A stretch of DNA of 64,000 nucleotides, from NCBI GenBank assembly GCA_028824715.1, contig JAPPCV010000113.1:1-64000 (forward strand). The letters are read 5' to 3'. Both the position numbers and the translations under genes were made by a program. The notes below the pieces were generated by a model. The model saw only the letters and a program-made list of their open reading frames with translations, was not told the origin of the DNA and did not search any database. Shown here piece by piece: positions 48,016 through 57,927 of the stretch. Source of the stretch: Boseongicola sp. (lineage in GTDB: Bacteria; Pseudomonadota; Alphaproteobacteria; Rhodobacterales; Rhodobacteraceae). How positions within the stretch are numbered: the stretch's first letter is position 1; every line of letters starts with the position of its first letter.

Positions 48016-48360
48016 GTCAGTTTCCTTTCCCGGTTTGCGCCTCGGCAGGACGTCAGAGATCTTTCCCAACCGGCGGACCAGTCGAGGATGCATCCCACGA
48101 CGGCCCAAGTCCTGCCTGTGAAGTAGGCGCGAGCTATGATGGCACGTCGGCAGTTGCAAGCAGAAAATCGCTGAACAGAGAGTTGGCGGAGATGCATGAT
48201 TGCAGTCACTTGGCGGGATTCCCGGATCCCGACCTGCCTCCAGACCATGAAGGCGCGCCGCCACGCCCCGCTGTCCGGCTTGGGGATCACCGCACCGGGA
48301 CGGATCGTCGCCCGCCCGAATCGGATCATGGAACGGACGCTTGAACGACAGGGCGCGCAG
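48016..48360. other. rpsB leader / intergenic region
   Basis: About 345 bases between the MNT-HEPN gene stop and the rpsB start, both on the minus strand. It must hold the rpsB-tsf promoter and leader. No strong consensus promoter or autoregulatory hairpin could be assigned by eye. Confidence 0.4.
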
Positions 48361-49359
48361 TCACTCAGTGCCCGCCGAACGGCCTCCCAGATCTTTCGCC
48401 GCGTCGTCCAGCCTTGCCGGCAGTGTCCTTCGCAGGTCGAGAAGTGGCTTGAGCCAGCCGTGGGGATGAGGTGGCCGCATGTCCGCGCCATCGCGTTCGA
48501 CGGCACTCCGAAGATCGGACGCCCCGGCGGCAAGGACGTCAACCATGGTCTTGATCAGGCTGTCCCGTTTTTCCCCATTGATGAACGAATGCGGCACGGA
48601 GGCCACTTCCTTCTTCAGGAGATCAACGACATTGGGAAGCCTCTCGATCGCGTGACGGTGTCCGCTGGAATCCGTTCCTTCGTATCGGGTCTTGTGGTCA
48701 CTCTGGGTGAATCCGTCCAATCCGAGAAGATCGCGGCCCAAGTCGTGCAGTCCGGCATCCCTGGCCTGCCCCGCGAGCTTGTCAATGGCGTGGCTGTGTT
48801 CGGGGGTGATCCCATGCCGCCCAAGCATTGCCTTGGCGAGGTGCTCCGCTGCATCGGCGGTGCAGGCGACGAAATCGTCGGCCTTCGTGAGCGCTCTTTC
48901 CCAGTCGTCTGAAAGACCTATCTTGGACGTGGCGTCGATCGCCCTCTCCACCATGTCAAGCGATGTGCGCATCAACCGTCCGTATCGCTCCGCTTCCATG
49001 AACGGCCTTCCTTTCGTCTCCGGCTTGACCCAATGACCGGCGAGGACCCTTCCGTCACGGGCGATGCCGTGACCGACGTGACCGATGCAGAGAGCCTTCC
49101 GCGCGACCAGCTCTTCAGGAATGACCAGGTCATTCACATACTGTCCGACGTCCGGAAAGGAGAACGTCACGCCCTTCGGGCGCTTTCCCAGCCTGTCTCC
49201 GTCGCCGACGGTAATGAACGCGATGTCCCAGTCGCTGTCGGGACGGTGCGTGCCGCGTGCCCGACTGCCGAACAGGACGGCGGCGCGAGCGTCAGGCCAA
49301 GCGTCCAGCGTTTTCTGGACGGCCCTGCGGATTTCGGCGAGCGCTGAAGTGTCGTCCAT
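48361..49359 (-). CDS. fused MNT-HEPN protein
   Basis: 332 aa. Residues 1-100 are a minimal nucleotidyltransferase: LFGSRARGTHRPDSDWDIAF holds GS at 31-32 and the acidic pair in DSDWD (41-45). Residues from about 125 are a helical HEPN domain (GLSDDWERALTKADDFVACT, DAAEHLAKAMLGRHGI, HKTRYEG). These two activities are usually two genes of a type VII toxin-antitoxin pair, where MNT AMPylates HEPN. Here they share one chain, with an extra C-terminal region. Single gene. Confidence 0.8.
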   Translation of the reverse strand: MDDTSALAEIRRAVQKTLDAWPDARAAVLFGSRARGTHRPDSDWDIAFITVGDGDRLGKRPKGVTFSFPDVGQYVNDLVIPEELVARKALCIGHVGHGIARDGRVLAGHWVKPETKGRPFMEAERYGRLMRTSLDMVERAIDATSKIGLSDDWERALTKADDFVACTADAAEHLAKAMLGRHGITPEHSHAIDKLAGQARDAGLHDLGRDLLGLDGFTQSDHKTRYEGTDSSGHRHAIERLPNVVDLLKKEVASVPHSFINGEKRDSLIKTMVDVLAAGASDLRSAVERDGADMRPPHPHGWLKPLLDLRRTLPARLDDAAKDLGGRSAGTE

Positions 49360-49852
49360 GTCGGTGAACTACACAAGCGTCGGGTTTCGGTCAATCAAGC
49401 AGGCGTCCTTGCGCCCTTCGGCGCTTTCGCTGCTTGACGTGAACCAGATGTGCTGTTCAGGGACGTGGAGTTTCGAGCACAGTCCCGGGCACCCGGCATC
49501 TGTCAGGCATCTCCGCGACGCGATCTCGGAAAGGCGCACGCGAATCGAACCGCGATGCCGTTTGGTCAGGCAGGCATCTGGGAAGGCCGCTTGGCGGTCT
49601 GCATCAGGACGGGCCCGGTCAAGTCGCGGAGTCCGGGTGGAGAACATCCCGCGTTCGGCACGACATCGGATGCGCCAAGCCTGCGGCCCGCCACATGATC
49701 GCGTGGTGCGTCGCTCGGAACGTCAGCCAGCAGCGTCCTGAAACTGAAGGCGGAAGGCAGCCCCGTCCGTGCCTGCGGCGGCTTGTGCAGGGCAACGCAT
49801 TGCCCGGTGCAGCCTGGAAAGCGGGACGTCCTGCCCCCAAGGCGTGTCGCCC
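49360..49852. other. intergenic, no gene seen
   Basis: About 490 bases downstream of modA, where modB would be expected. No frame on either strand resembles a molybdate permease or ATPase; short frames lack motifs and ribosome sites. Confidence 0.45.
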
Positions 49853-50575
49853 TCACTTCGCCGGGAGGTCGTAACCCGATTGCGCGATCAATTCCCGTGC
49901 GCTCTCCGTCGCCAGCCAGTCCCAGAATGCACGTGCAGCCTCGTTCCCGACAGCTCTGGTAAGAAGGGCCGCATGCTGCGGAATTCCGGGAATCAGCTGT
50001 TCAAGATCGAATACATCGGGCGCATCAAGAAACGGAACCTGTGACGCCGCCACGAACGCGGCATCGGCGTTGCCGGTTTCGAAGAGGGTGGCGACCTGGC
50101 CGACGTTTATGACCAGAAGGGTCCGAAAGCTGGCGGTATCCAGCCTCAACCTTTCCATCGCCCTGGTGGATGCCTTGCCGTAGGGGGCCGCGATGGGGTC
50201 GGCCAAGGCAACGGTCTTGCCTTCCAAGACATTGGCGGCGGACTTTCGCGTCAGGGGTTCCCGCGATACCAATGCAAGGTGGCCTACAGCATATGCGCGT
50301 GTTTCGGCTGCCCGCCCGTTGGCCAGCAGCATTGCAGGACGTTCATCATCACCTGCAAGAAGCACGTCGAACGGGGCGCCGCGCACGATCTGCGTATAGA
50401 GGTGCCCGGTGGCGCCATGGCCGACAGCGACGGAGTGTCCCGTCTCGCCTTCGAATTCGGCAATGAGCTTGAAGGCAGTCGTGACGAAATTCGATGCCAC
50501 GGCAACGGTCACGTCGGCAGCCGTCGCGAGACTCGCCCAACATGCTAGAACGAGAGTGGCAAGTGCGCGCTTCAT
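49853..50575 (-). CDS. modA: molybdate-binding protein ModA, without modBC
   Basis: 240 aa. Signal peptide MKRALATLVLACWASLATAA, then VTVAVASNFVTTAFKLIAEF and FDVLLAGDDERPAML, the ModA binding pattern, with ANVLEGKTVALADPIAAPYG in the hinge region. Start 50575; the frame is open to 50602 from TTG. No permease or ATPase genes adjoin, so it must use a distant transporter or have another role. Confidence 0.88.
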   Translation of the reverse strand: MKRALATLVLACWASLATAADVTVAVASNFVTTAFKLIAEFEGETGHSVAVGHGATGHLYTQIVRGAPFDVLLAGDDERPAMLLANGRAAETRAYAVGHLALVSREPLTRKSAANVLEGKTVALADPIAAPYGKASTRAMERLRLDTASFRTLLVINVGQVATLFETGNADAAFVAASQVPFLDAPDVFDLEQLIPGIPQHAALLTRAVGNEAARAFWDWLATESARELIAQSGYDLPAK

Positions 50576-50644
50576 CTGACCGTGCGGTCTCTTGTTATTC
50601 AATTTTGACCCTCAATGCACTTGCCAAGGGGTCTTGGCGCTTTC

Positions 50645-50732
50645 TGGTGCCCGAGGCGAGACTCGAACTCGCACGGCATTGCTGCCGGCGGATTTTGAAT
50701 CCGCTGCGTCTACCATTCCGCCACTCGGGCAC
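50645..50732 (-). tRNA. tRNA-Leu (anticodon CAA)
   Basis: Complete cloverleaf with a long variable arm: acceptor GTGCCCG pairs with CGGGCAC, anticodon stem GCGGA/TCCGC encloses TTCAAAA, giving anticodon CAA; T-arm GTTCGAGTC. CCA is encoded at the 3' end. Reads UUG codons. Confidence 0.97.
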
Positions 50733-50826
50733 ATTTCGGCGCATTTAGGCCATAGCCGACCCAAGGCGCAAGACGTGTTGCGAGGTCCAGGTGTGTGATT
50801 CTGCCACGGCCCGGACGGAATTGGCA

Positions 50827-53800
50827 TCAAACGCGTGCTCTTGATGCCAATTCGCGCGCGACGACGAATGCGCCCTGGACCCGGTCACGGGCCTTTCTCC
50901 AGTCTCGGCGCACGATGAGCTTGTTGCTCCTTATCTTCGCAAGCCCGTTCTGACTGCGAATGAACTCGACGAGCCCGTCCGGATTCGCGAATCGGTTTTC
51001 ATGAAACTGGATCGTCGCTCCCTTGGGCCCGGTGTCGAGGCGAGCAATTCCGGCTTTCCTGCATTCGTTCTTGATGCGTACCACGAGAAGCAGGGCATTT
51101 GCCTCTCTCGGCAACTTGCCGAACCTGTCAATGAGCTCGGCGGCAAAGCCCTCGATTTCGACCTTGGACGACAGGTTCGAAAGGCGACGGTAGAGGCCGA
51201 GACGGACATCAAGGTCGCGAACATAGTGTTCCGGGATCAGCACCGGCACGCCGAGCCTGATCTGTGGCGACCACTGTTCGTCAGTGTCAGTGAGCCCCTC
51301 GGATTCACCGGACCGGATCTTGGAAATCGCGTCCTCCAGCATGGATCGAAACAATTCGAAGCCCACTTCGCGAATATGTCCCGATTGCTCCTCTCCGAGG
51401 ATGTTGCCGGCTCCGCGGATGTCCAGGTCCTGGGATGCGAGGTTGAACCCTGCGCCAAGCGAATCCAGGGAACCGAGAACCCTCAGCCGCCGCTCCGCCT
51501 GCACCGTGAGATCGGCATTGGGCCGGGTCGTGAGATAGGCATAGGCACGAGCCTTTGAGCGCCCTACCCGGCCGCGGATCTGGTAGAGCTGCGCGAGCCC
51601 GAACATGTCCGCCCGGTGGACGATCATGGTGTTGGCAGTTGGAATGTCGAGGCCGGACTCCACGATTGTTGTGGCCAGGAGAATGTCGTACCTGCCTTCG
51701 TAGAAGGCGTTCATTCGATCGTCGAGCGTGCCTGCCGCCAGTTGCCCATGGACGACGACATGCGTGAGTTCAGGCACCTGCCCGGACAGCCAGGTCTCGA
51801 TTTCTGGGAGATCGCTGACCCTTGGCACCACGAAAAAGGACTGCCCGCCCCGGTAGTGTTCGCGAAGCAGCGCCTCCCGAAGCGTCACGCTGTCGAACTC
51901 GCTCACGTAGGTGCGTATGGCTAGCCGGTCGATGGGCGGCGTCCCGATGACCGAAAGGTCGCGCACGCCCGTCAACGACATTTGAAGCGTGCGCGGAATG
52001 GGTGTCGCCGTGAGCGTAAGGACATGGATGTCGGAACGAAGCTGTTTCATTCGCTCCTTGTGCGTCACGCCGAAATGCTGCTCCTCATCGACGACCAGCA
52101 ATCCGAGATTCTGAAAGCGCACGGGCCTTGCAAGAACGGCGTGCGTGCCGATGACGATATCAACCGTTCCGTCGGCCAGCCCGTCGCGTGTCCTTGCGGC
52201 CTCTTTCGCGGCAACGAACCTTGAGAGTTGCCGAATCTCGATCGGGAACCCCCGGAACCGCTCGACAAACCTTGCCGCATGCTGACGGGCGAGCAACGTG
52301 GTCGGGGCGATGACCGCGACTTGCACCCCTGACATGGCGGCGGCGAAGGCCGCACGCATCGCCACTTCGGTCTTGCCGAAACCAACATCGCCACAAATCA
52401 ACCGGTCCATCGGCTTGCCGGAAGCCAAGTCGTCAAGAGTTTCCCCGATGGCTGCGAGCTGATCATCGGTCTCTTGGTGGGAAAACCGCGCCAAGAACGC
52501 TTCCCACAGGCCTTCCGGCCGTTCGACGATCGGCGCCTTTCGAAGATGACGTTCGGCCGCGATGCGGACAAGCCTGTCGGCGATTTCGCGAATGCGCCTC
52601 TTCAGCCCTGCCTTGCGAGCCTGCCAGGCCGCGCCTCCGAGACGGTCCAGCTGGGCCTCTTCGTGGCCGTAGCGGCTGAGAAGCTCGATGTTCTCGACGG
52701 GCAGGTACAGCTTGTCGCCACCGGCATATTCGAGGTGGATGCACTCATGCGGGGCACCAAGAGCCTCGACGACCTCAAGGCCCTTGTAGCGCCCTACGCC
52801 GTGTTCCACGTGAACGATCAGGTCCTCGGGGCTGAGTGATCGGGCTTCTGTCAGGAAATCGTCCGCCCGGCGCCTCTTCCTGGGCTGGCGCGTCAGGCGG
52901 TCGCCAAAGATGTCCTGCTCGGAGATGACCGTGAGGCCTTCCCGGCTCTCGAACCCGTGCTGCAGCGCCCACACGACATGAAAGACACCGCCCTTTCCTT
53001 CGGGAACGTCGCTGAAGTCGGATATCGGAACGGCACCAAGAATGTCGTGATCGGCGATGAGACCCTGCAGGCGTTCTTGCGCGCCCTCCGAGTAGGACGC
53101 GATGACCACCGGGCCCGCGCGTGCCTTGGACCTGATGTGGTGGGCCACAGCATCGAGAAGGCTTGTGGACTCCTGCTGACGCTCCGGAGCGAAGTCGCGG
53201 CCGATGCGTCCGCCGGCGTCCAGGCTCCCCGGTCCCACTGCCTGCGGCGAAACCGCCAGTTGCAGGATCCTGTGCCCCTTGGCTGCGGCTTGCCACGCGG
53301 CATCGTCAAGATAGAGCAGCCCGGGCGGCATCGGCTTGTAGGCAACGTTCATCTCGCCGACGGCAAGCCGTGCCTCCTGGCGCGCCTCGTATTGAATGTT
53401 CACGGCTTCCCAGCGGGCCTCGTGCATGGCCCGCGCCCGGTCATCGAGCGTGATCGTTGCATCGGGCAGGTAGTCGAATATCGTCTCGAGGCGCTCGTGG
53501 AAGAACGGCAGCCAGTGCTCCATGCCGGAATGGCGTCGTCCCGAACTCACCGCTTCGTAGAGCGGGTCGCTGGTCCCGCCAGCCCCGAATTCCAGCCTGT
53601 AGCTTTGCCGGAAGCGGGAAATGGAAGCCTCGTCAAGAATGACCTCGCTGACCGGCGAGAGCTCGACGGCAGGAAGCTGCGCAACTGTCCTTTGGGTGGC
53701 GGCATCGAAGCGCCGCACGTCCTCCAGCACGTCCCCGAACAGGTCGAGCCGCACCGGGTCACCCTCGCCCGGCGGAAAGATGTCGATGATGCCGCCACGG

Positions 53801-54267
53801 ACCGCATAGTCACCGGGCTCCGCAACCGTCGGGGTCTGCACGAATCCCATGCGGGTCAGGAATTCTCTCAGCGCCGCCTCGTTCAGATGCTCGCCGGCCC
53901 GGGCGGCGAAGCTGGATGTCCGGACGAGTTCGCGTGACGGAACTCTCTGGGTGGCCGCGTTGAGGGTTGTCAGCAGGATGAAGGGGCCTGGGGCATTGCA
54001 GGCCAGGCGCGCAAGGGTTGCCATGCGTTCTGCCGAAATGTCCACGTTCGGAGAAACCCGTTCGTACGGAAGGCAGTCCCAACCCGGGAACCTCAGCACG
54101 CGGACATGCGGCGCGAAGAACGCCAGCGCCTCCGCCATTGCCGCCATGCGCTTGTCGTCCCTTGCGACATGACAGACCCTTGACGCGGTCTCCAGCTCAC
54201 GCAGGACAAGCGAGGCGTCAAGTCCTTCCGGCGCGCCCGAAAGGGTCATCATGCGAGGCTCCGACAT
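50827..54267 (-). CDS. mfd: transcription-repair coupling factor Mfd
   Basis: 1146 aa. UvrB-homology modules at the N-terminus ([20 protein letters not shown]), RNA-polymerase-interaction region ([20 protein letters not shown]), then RecG-like motor: Walker [21 protein letters not shown] in [16 protein letters not shown], motif [23 protein letters not shown], and the TRG region. Removes stalled RNA polymerase and recruits UvrA. Confidence 0.97.
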   Translation of the reverse strand: MSEPRMMTLSGAPEGLDASLVLRELETASRVCHVARDDKRMAAMAEALAFFAPHVRVLRFPGWDCLPYERVSPNVDISAERMATLARLACNAPGPFILLTTLNAATQRVPSRELVRTSSFAARAGEHLNEAALREFLTRMGFVQTPTVAEPGDYAVRGGIIDIFPPGEGDPVRLDLFGDVLEDVRRFDAATQRTVAQLPAVELSPVSEVILDEASISRFRQSYRLEFGAGGTSDPLYEAVSSGRRHSGMEHWLPFFHERLETIFDYLPDATITLDDRARAMHEARWEAVNIQYEARQEARLAVGEMNVAYKPMPPGLLYLDDAAWQAAAKGHRILQLAVSPQAVGPGSLDAGGRIGRDFAPERQQESTSLLDAVAHHIRSKARAGPVVIASYSEGAQERLQGLIADHDILGAVPISDFSDVPEGKGGVFHVVWALQHGFESREGLTVISEQDIFGDRLTRQPRKRRRADDFLTEARSLSPEDLIVHVEHGVGRYKGLEVVEALGAPHECIHLEYAGGDKLYLPVENIELLSRYGHEEAQLDRLGGAAWQARKAGLKRRIREIADRLVRIAAERHLRKAPIVERPEGLWEAFLARFSHQETDDQLAAIGETLDDLASGKPMDRLICGDVGFGKTEVAMRAAFAAAMSGVQVAVIAPTTLLARQHAARFVERFRGFPIEIRQLSRFVAAKEAARTRDGLADGTVDIVIGTHAVLARPVRFQNLGLLVVDEEQHFGVTHKERMKQLRSDIHVLTLTATPIPRTLQMSLTGVRDLSVIGTPPIDRLAIRTYVSEFDSVTLREALLREHYRGGQSFFVVPRVSDLPEIETWLSGQVPELTHVVVHGQLAAGTLDDRMNAFYEGRYDILLATTIVESGLDIPTANTMIVHRADMFGLAQLYQIRGRVGRSKARAYAYLTTRPNADLTVQAERRLRVLGSLDSLGAGFNLASQDLDIRGAGNILGEEQSGHIREVGFELFRSMLEDAISKIRSGESEGLTDTDEQWSPQIRLGVPVLIPEHYVRDLDVRLGLYRRLSNLSSKVEIEGFAAELIDRFGKLPREANALLLVVRIKNECRKAGIARLDTGPKGATIQFHENRFANPDGLVEFIRSQNGLAKIRSNKLIVRRDWRKARDRVQGAFVVARELASRARV

Positions 54268-54716
54268 GGCGCCGAGGTAAAGGCTTGGCCTCCCGTGTCA
54301 ACGGCTGTTCGAAAGCGCGGTCACGCTGCAAGACGTTGCGTCTGGCAACCTGCCCCGTTCCATCGAGGCACACATCTGAGGGATTGACCTGGAAGCATGC
54401 GTCCACGCCGTGCCCGTCACAACTGCTCATCACGGACCCGGACTATCCTTGCCGGTGCCTGTGGACATGCACGCGGGCGCTTCCGAACGCCCTGGGTCGC
54501 ATACGCTTCCCGCGCAAGGCCGCGCCGGCGATCGCAGCGGACTCCTGGGTGTTCAGGAGCGAGGGCCGATTCCCGATTGCCTTCCGGGGAAGCGCTTCAA
54601 TCGAGATGCCGCTTCGCTTGCGCGCGGAGTGCTCGCCGATCGGCAGGGGACGGTCGCCGGCATTCGCCGGCGACCGAGACTTCGAGTGCCCGTGGCCTGC
54701 ATGGGCGCTGGCGGGA
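54268..54716. other. intergenic, no gene seen
   Basis: About 450 bases between the mfd start and the tctC-like stop. No frame has recognisable motifs on either strand; no repeat shared with the rest of the window was found. Confidence 0.45.
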
Positions 54717-55799
54717 TTACTGTTCGCCTTCCGCGATGTAGTCTTGGTAGAACTGCACCATATCTTCCGGGATGTCGCCAATGCTTGCAGCGGCGGCGGC
54801 AACCATTTCGTAGGGGACGAACCCGACGGGCTTGCCGAATGCCTTCTCGTGCGCCGCAATGAACTCCGGATCGCTCGGAAGAGCGTCCCACCCGGCCTTG
54901 AGCGCGTCGAACGCCTCGTCCGGAGTGCCCTCCGGCAGCCAGATCGACAGACCCATCGTCGTCATCGAGTTCAGCGTCTTGTAGGCATCCCAATGCGGAC
55001 CGGACGGCGCCGAACCGTGCATCGCTTCATGCAGTTCGGCCAGCGTCGGCACGCCGAGCTCGGCGAGCTGCGTCGATCTCGGAAGGACGTTTCCGTCGGC
55101 ATCCGTCTTGTCGTACTCGACCCACAGCATGCCCGGGCCCTGATCGACCAGCGCCTCACCCACTGTCGCGGCGAACGAGCCGTAATTCGTGCCGATCAGG
55201 CTGATCTCGCCCGACAGGAAGGCAGGGAACTGCTTGGCCTGCCCGCGGTAGCCCGGAATGTAGAGGTAGTCGATTCCGAGTATGTCGAGGCCCAGGCGCT
55301 GACGCAGGTCAAGCGTGGAAGACGGGCTGAGGCCGGCAACGATGAGCGGCTGCGAACCTTGCCCGGCAGTCGTGCGGTCGCCGTCGATCATGATGTTCTT
55401 GTTGACGACGGCGGTGTTGATCGCGGTTTCGCCGCCGACGGCGCGCATCCTCGAGTAGTCAAAGCGAACCCCTTCGCGACGGGTGAGCTGTGCAACCGAC
55501 AGCCACGGGGCGCAGAGCATTTCCGAGCCGTCGTTCGGCATCTCGTTGCTGGCGTAGTTGTTGGCTTTCAGGCCGCCGGCGCCCGACATGTTGTTGATGA
55601 TGATGTCCGGGCTGCCCGGGATGGTGCGTGACAGATGTGGCACCACGACGCGGAAGAACGAATCCGTGCCGCCGCCCGGCGCGTATGGCACGACGCACGT
55701 AATGGTCTTGCCTTCGTAGTATTCGTCGGCCGAGGCGGTCGCGCCCCACAAGACCGTCGCGGCGGCGGCGGCCGCCAGTGCTGATTTCAGCAGTGTCAT
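54717..55799 (-). CDS. tripartite tricarboxylate transporter receptor (TctC-like)
   Basis: 360 aa. Signal peptide MTLLKSALAAAAAATVLWGA, then EGKTITCVVPYAPGGGTDSF, the Bug/TctC N-terminal binding motif, and NNMSGAGGLKANNYAS. Captures an organic acid in the periplasm for the TctAB membrane part encoded just upstream. Start 55799 has AGGAGGATTGATC. Last gene of the catabolic operon. Confidence 0.9.
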   Translation of the reverse strand: MTLLKSALAAAAAATVLWGATASADEYYEGKTITCVVPYAPGGGTDSFFRVVVPHLSRTIPGSPDIIINNMSGAGGLKANNYASNEMPNDGSEMLCAPWLSVAQLTRREGVRFDYSRMRAVGGETAINTAVVNKNIMIDGDRTTAGQGSQPLIVAGLSPSSTLDLRQRLGLDILGIDYLYIPGYRGQAKQFPAFLSGEISLIGTNYGSFAATVGEALVDQGPGMLWVEYDKTDADGNVLPRSTQLAELGVPTLAELHEAMHGSAPSGPHWDAYKTLNSMTTMGLSIWLPEGTPDEAFDALKAGWDALPSDPEFIAAHEKAFGKPVGFVPYEMVAAAAASIGDIPEDMVQFYQDYIAEGEQ

Positions 55800-55871
55800 G
55801 ATCAATCCTCCTTTTTTTGACCACATTCGGTTAGTTCTCGAACTTCTGCCTGCAGAACGCGCACCTCAAAA

Positions 55872-57884
55872 TCAGAACAGCTTTCCGATGAACGGCCGCT
55901 GGAACGGGATGTGCATCGTCCAGTCATAGAACGCCGTGATGAACAGGTAGATGAACGCGGCATAGGCCACCGCGAACCAGACCGGACGCTTGCCCCAGAA
56001 GACCAGATAGGAAAGAACCAGCGCCGCGATTGCGAACTTCTGCCCGATCAGCCAGCATCCGAAAACGGTGACGGCGACCCAGAGGATGAAGTTCAGGCCA
56101 CGTCGCATGTCTCCTTCGGCCATGGATTTCAGCCACGTGGCTCCAAGGCCGCCGTTGCCGGGAACCGAGAGGCGTACCGCCTTGACGTCCTTCCAAAGGA
56201 TGGTCGCCAGCAGCAGCAGCGCGGCCAGGCACACGGCAACCGGGTACTGCCTGTTCGTCGGATGAAAGTCGATCGCGAGAATCGCGGCGGCAGCGAAGAA
56301 CGCCACGAAAAAGGCCGCCAGCATGATCGCAATGACCGGATTGCGCTCGCCGCCCTCTATGGAGAGCTTCGCGCTCAGTTCGGGATCCTTGGCCGGGATC
56401 GGTGCGGCAGCCCTGCGCTTCACGAGACCAGAGGCGGTTCCCGCCACCGTCAGGACGATGATGATCCCGATGATCCAGGACGGCGTGCGCTCCAGCCAGC
56501 CCAGCGTTCCATAGATCCTGTTGGAGATCACCAGCGCGTTTTCCATGTTCGGGCCAAGAACCAGCGCAATGATGAGCGGCGGTCGCGGCCAGCCCGAGCG
56601 CTTCATGAAGAGCCCCAGCGCGCCCATCGAGCACATCAGGATCAGGTCACCCATCGACTGGGCGCCGAGCCACGAGCCCATGAAGACGAACATGATGACA
56701 AGCGGCACAAGCAAGTGCCCGTCGATGAAGATTGCGCGGGCCACCTGCCGTCCAAGCACCATCAGGAGCATGGCCGAGACGATGTTGGCGATGATCAGCG
56801 TCCAGATCATCGCGAAGGTGATGTCGAGCTCGGTCGTGAGCATCTGCATGCCGGGCCTCAGCCCCTGGATCAGCAACGCACCGAGAAGAATCGACATGGC
56901 GAAGTCGCCCGGGATGCCGAAGGTCAGTGTCGGGATCAGCGCGCCGCCCCGCTGGGCGTTGTTGGCGCTCTCGGGCGCGATCACGCCGCGGATGTCGCCA
57001 CGGCCGAAGTCGGTCTTTCCCTTCGTCGTCTGCACCGCCATGCCATAGGCCGCCCAGTCCACGATCGACGCACCGAGCCCTGGCAGCATGCCGATGTAGA
57101 CCCCAAGCGTGGAGCTCTTCAGCACCAGCCACCAGTTGGCGAACACGTCCTTGATCCCCTGCAGCATTCCGCCACCCTTGGTCTGGTCCGCGCCCACGCG
57201 GGAGATCGAGGTGTTCTTGGTGGCCAGTTCCAGAAGCTCCGGGATGGCGAAGAGCCCCAGCACCACGCCCACCAGCGGCGGCGTGTTGAGCATGTACTCG
57301 ATCCCGAAATAGTACCGTGCCTGGCCGTTGAACGTGCCTTCGCCGATGGTGCCCAGCATCATGCCGAAGAGCCCGATCACCAGCCCCTTGGCGACCGAAT
57401 TGCCGGAGAGCGACCCTACCATCGCAATGCCGAGAAGCGACAGCATGAAGTATTCCGGCGTCGAGAACAATGTCAGGATCGGCTTGATCAACGGCATCGA
57501 CAACGTCAGCACGACGGCACCGATGACCCCGCCCATGGCCGAACATGTATAGGCCGCGCCGAGCGCCCGGTTGGCCTGGCCCTTCTGGGCCAGCGGGTAG
57601 CCATCCATCACGGTGGCCTGGCTGGCCGCCGTTCCAGGTATGCCCAGCATGACCGACGCGATGGTGTCGCTCGTCGTGGTGACCGCGAACATTCCCAGCA
57701 TCAGCGCGAAGGCCGACACGGGGTCCATGGTGTAGGTGAAGGGCAGCAACAGGATCAGGCCGGTGATCCCGCCCACGCCCGGCAGCGCGCCGAGCCAGAT
57801 GCCAAGAAAGATGCCGAGGCCCAGGTAGCCGATGGCAGGCCAGCTGAAGACCTGCAACAAGCCGGAAAGCAGCGCCTCCAGCAT
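55872..57884 (-). CDS. TctA-TctB fusion, tripartite tricarboxylate transporter
   Basis: 670 aa. Residues 1-500 are the large TctA permease: GIWLGALPGVGGITGLILLL, SVMLGIPGTAASQATVMDGY and IPTLTFGIPGDFAMSILLGA are the paired TctA motifs. From about residue 540 four further membrane spans form a TctB-like domain (IAIMLAAFFVAFFAAAAILA; GLNFILWVAVTVFGCWLIGQ). TctA and TctB are usually separate genes. Start 57884, AAAGGACC upstream. Secondary, cation-coupled importer. Confidence 0.9.
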   Translation of the reverse strand: MLEALLSGLLQVFSWPAIGYLGLGIFLGIWLGALPGVGGITGLILLLPFTYTMDPVSAFALMLGMFAVTTTSDTIASVMLGIPGTAASQATVMDGYPLAQKGQANRALGAAYTCSAMGGVIGAVVLTLSMPLIKPILTLFSTPEYFMLSLLGIAMVGSLSGNSVAKGLVIGLFGMMLGTIGEGTFNGQARYYFGIEYMLNTPPLVGVVLGLFAIPELLELATKNTSISRVGADQTKGGGMLQGIKDVFANWWLVLKSSTLGVYIGMLPGLGASIVDWAAYGMAVQTTKGKTDFGRGDIRGVIAPESANNAQRGGALIPTLTFGIPGDFAMSILLGALLIQGLRPGMQMLTTELDITFAMIWTLIIANIVSAMLLMVLGRQVARAIFIDGHLLVPLVIMFVFMGSWLGAQSMGDLILMCSMGALGLFMKRSGWPRPPLIIALVLGPNMENALVISNRIYGTLGWLERTPSWIIGIIIVLTVAGTASGLVKRRAAAPIPAKDPELSAKLSIEGGERNPVIAIMLAAFFVAFFAAAAILAIDFHPTNRQYPVAVCLAALLLLATILWKDVKAVRLSVPGNGGLGATWLKSMAEGDMRRGLNFILWVAVTVFGCWLIGQKFAIAALVLSYLVFWGKRPVWFAVAYAAFIYLFITAFYDWTMHIPFQRPFIGKLF

Positions 57885-57927
57885 CAGCGCCGGTCCTTTC
57901 CGGCGGAACGAGTCGTTGCCCGGCCGG

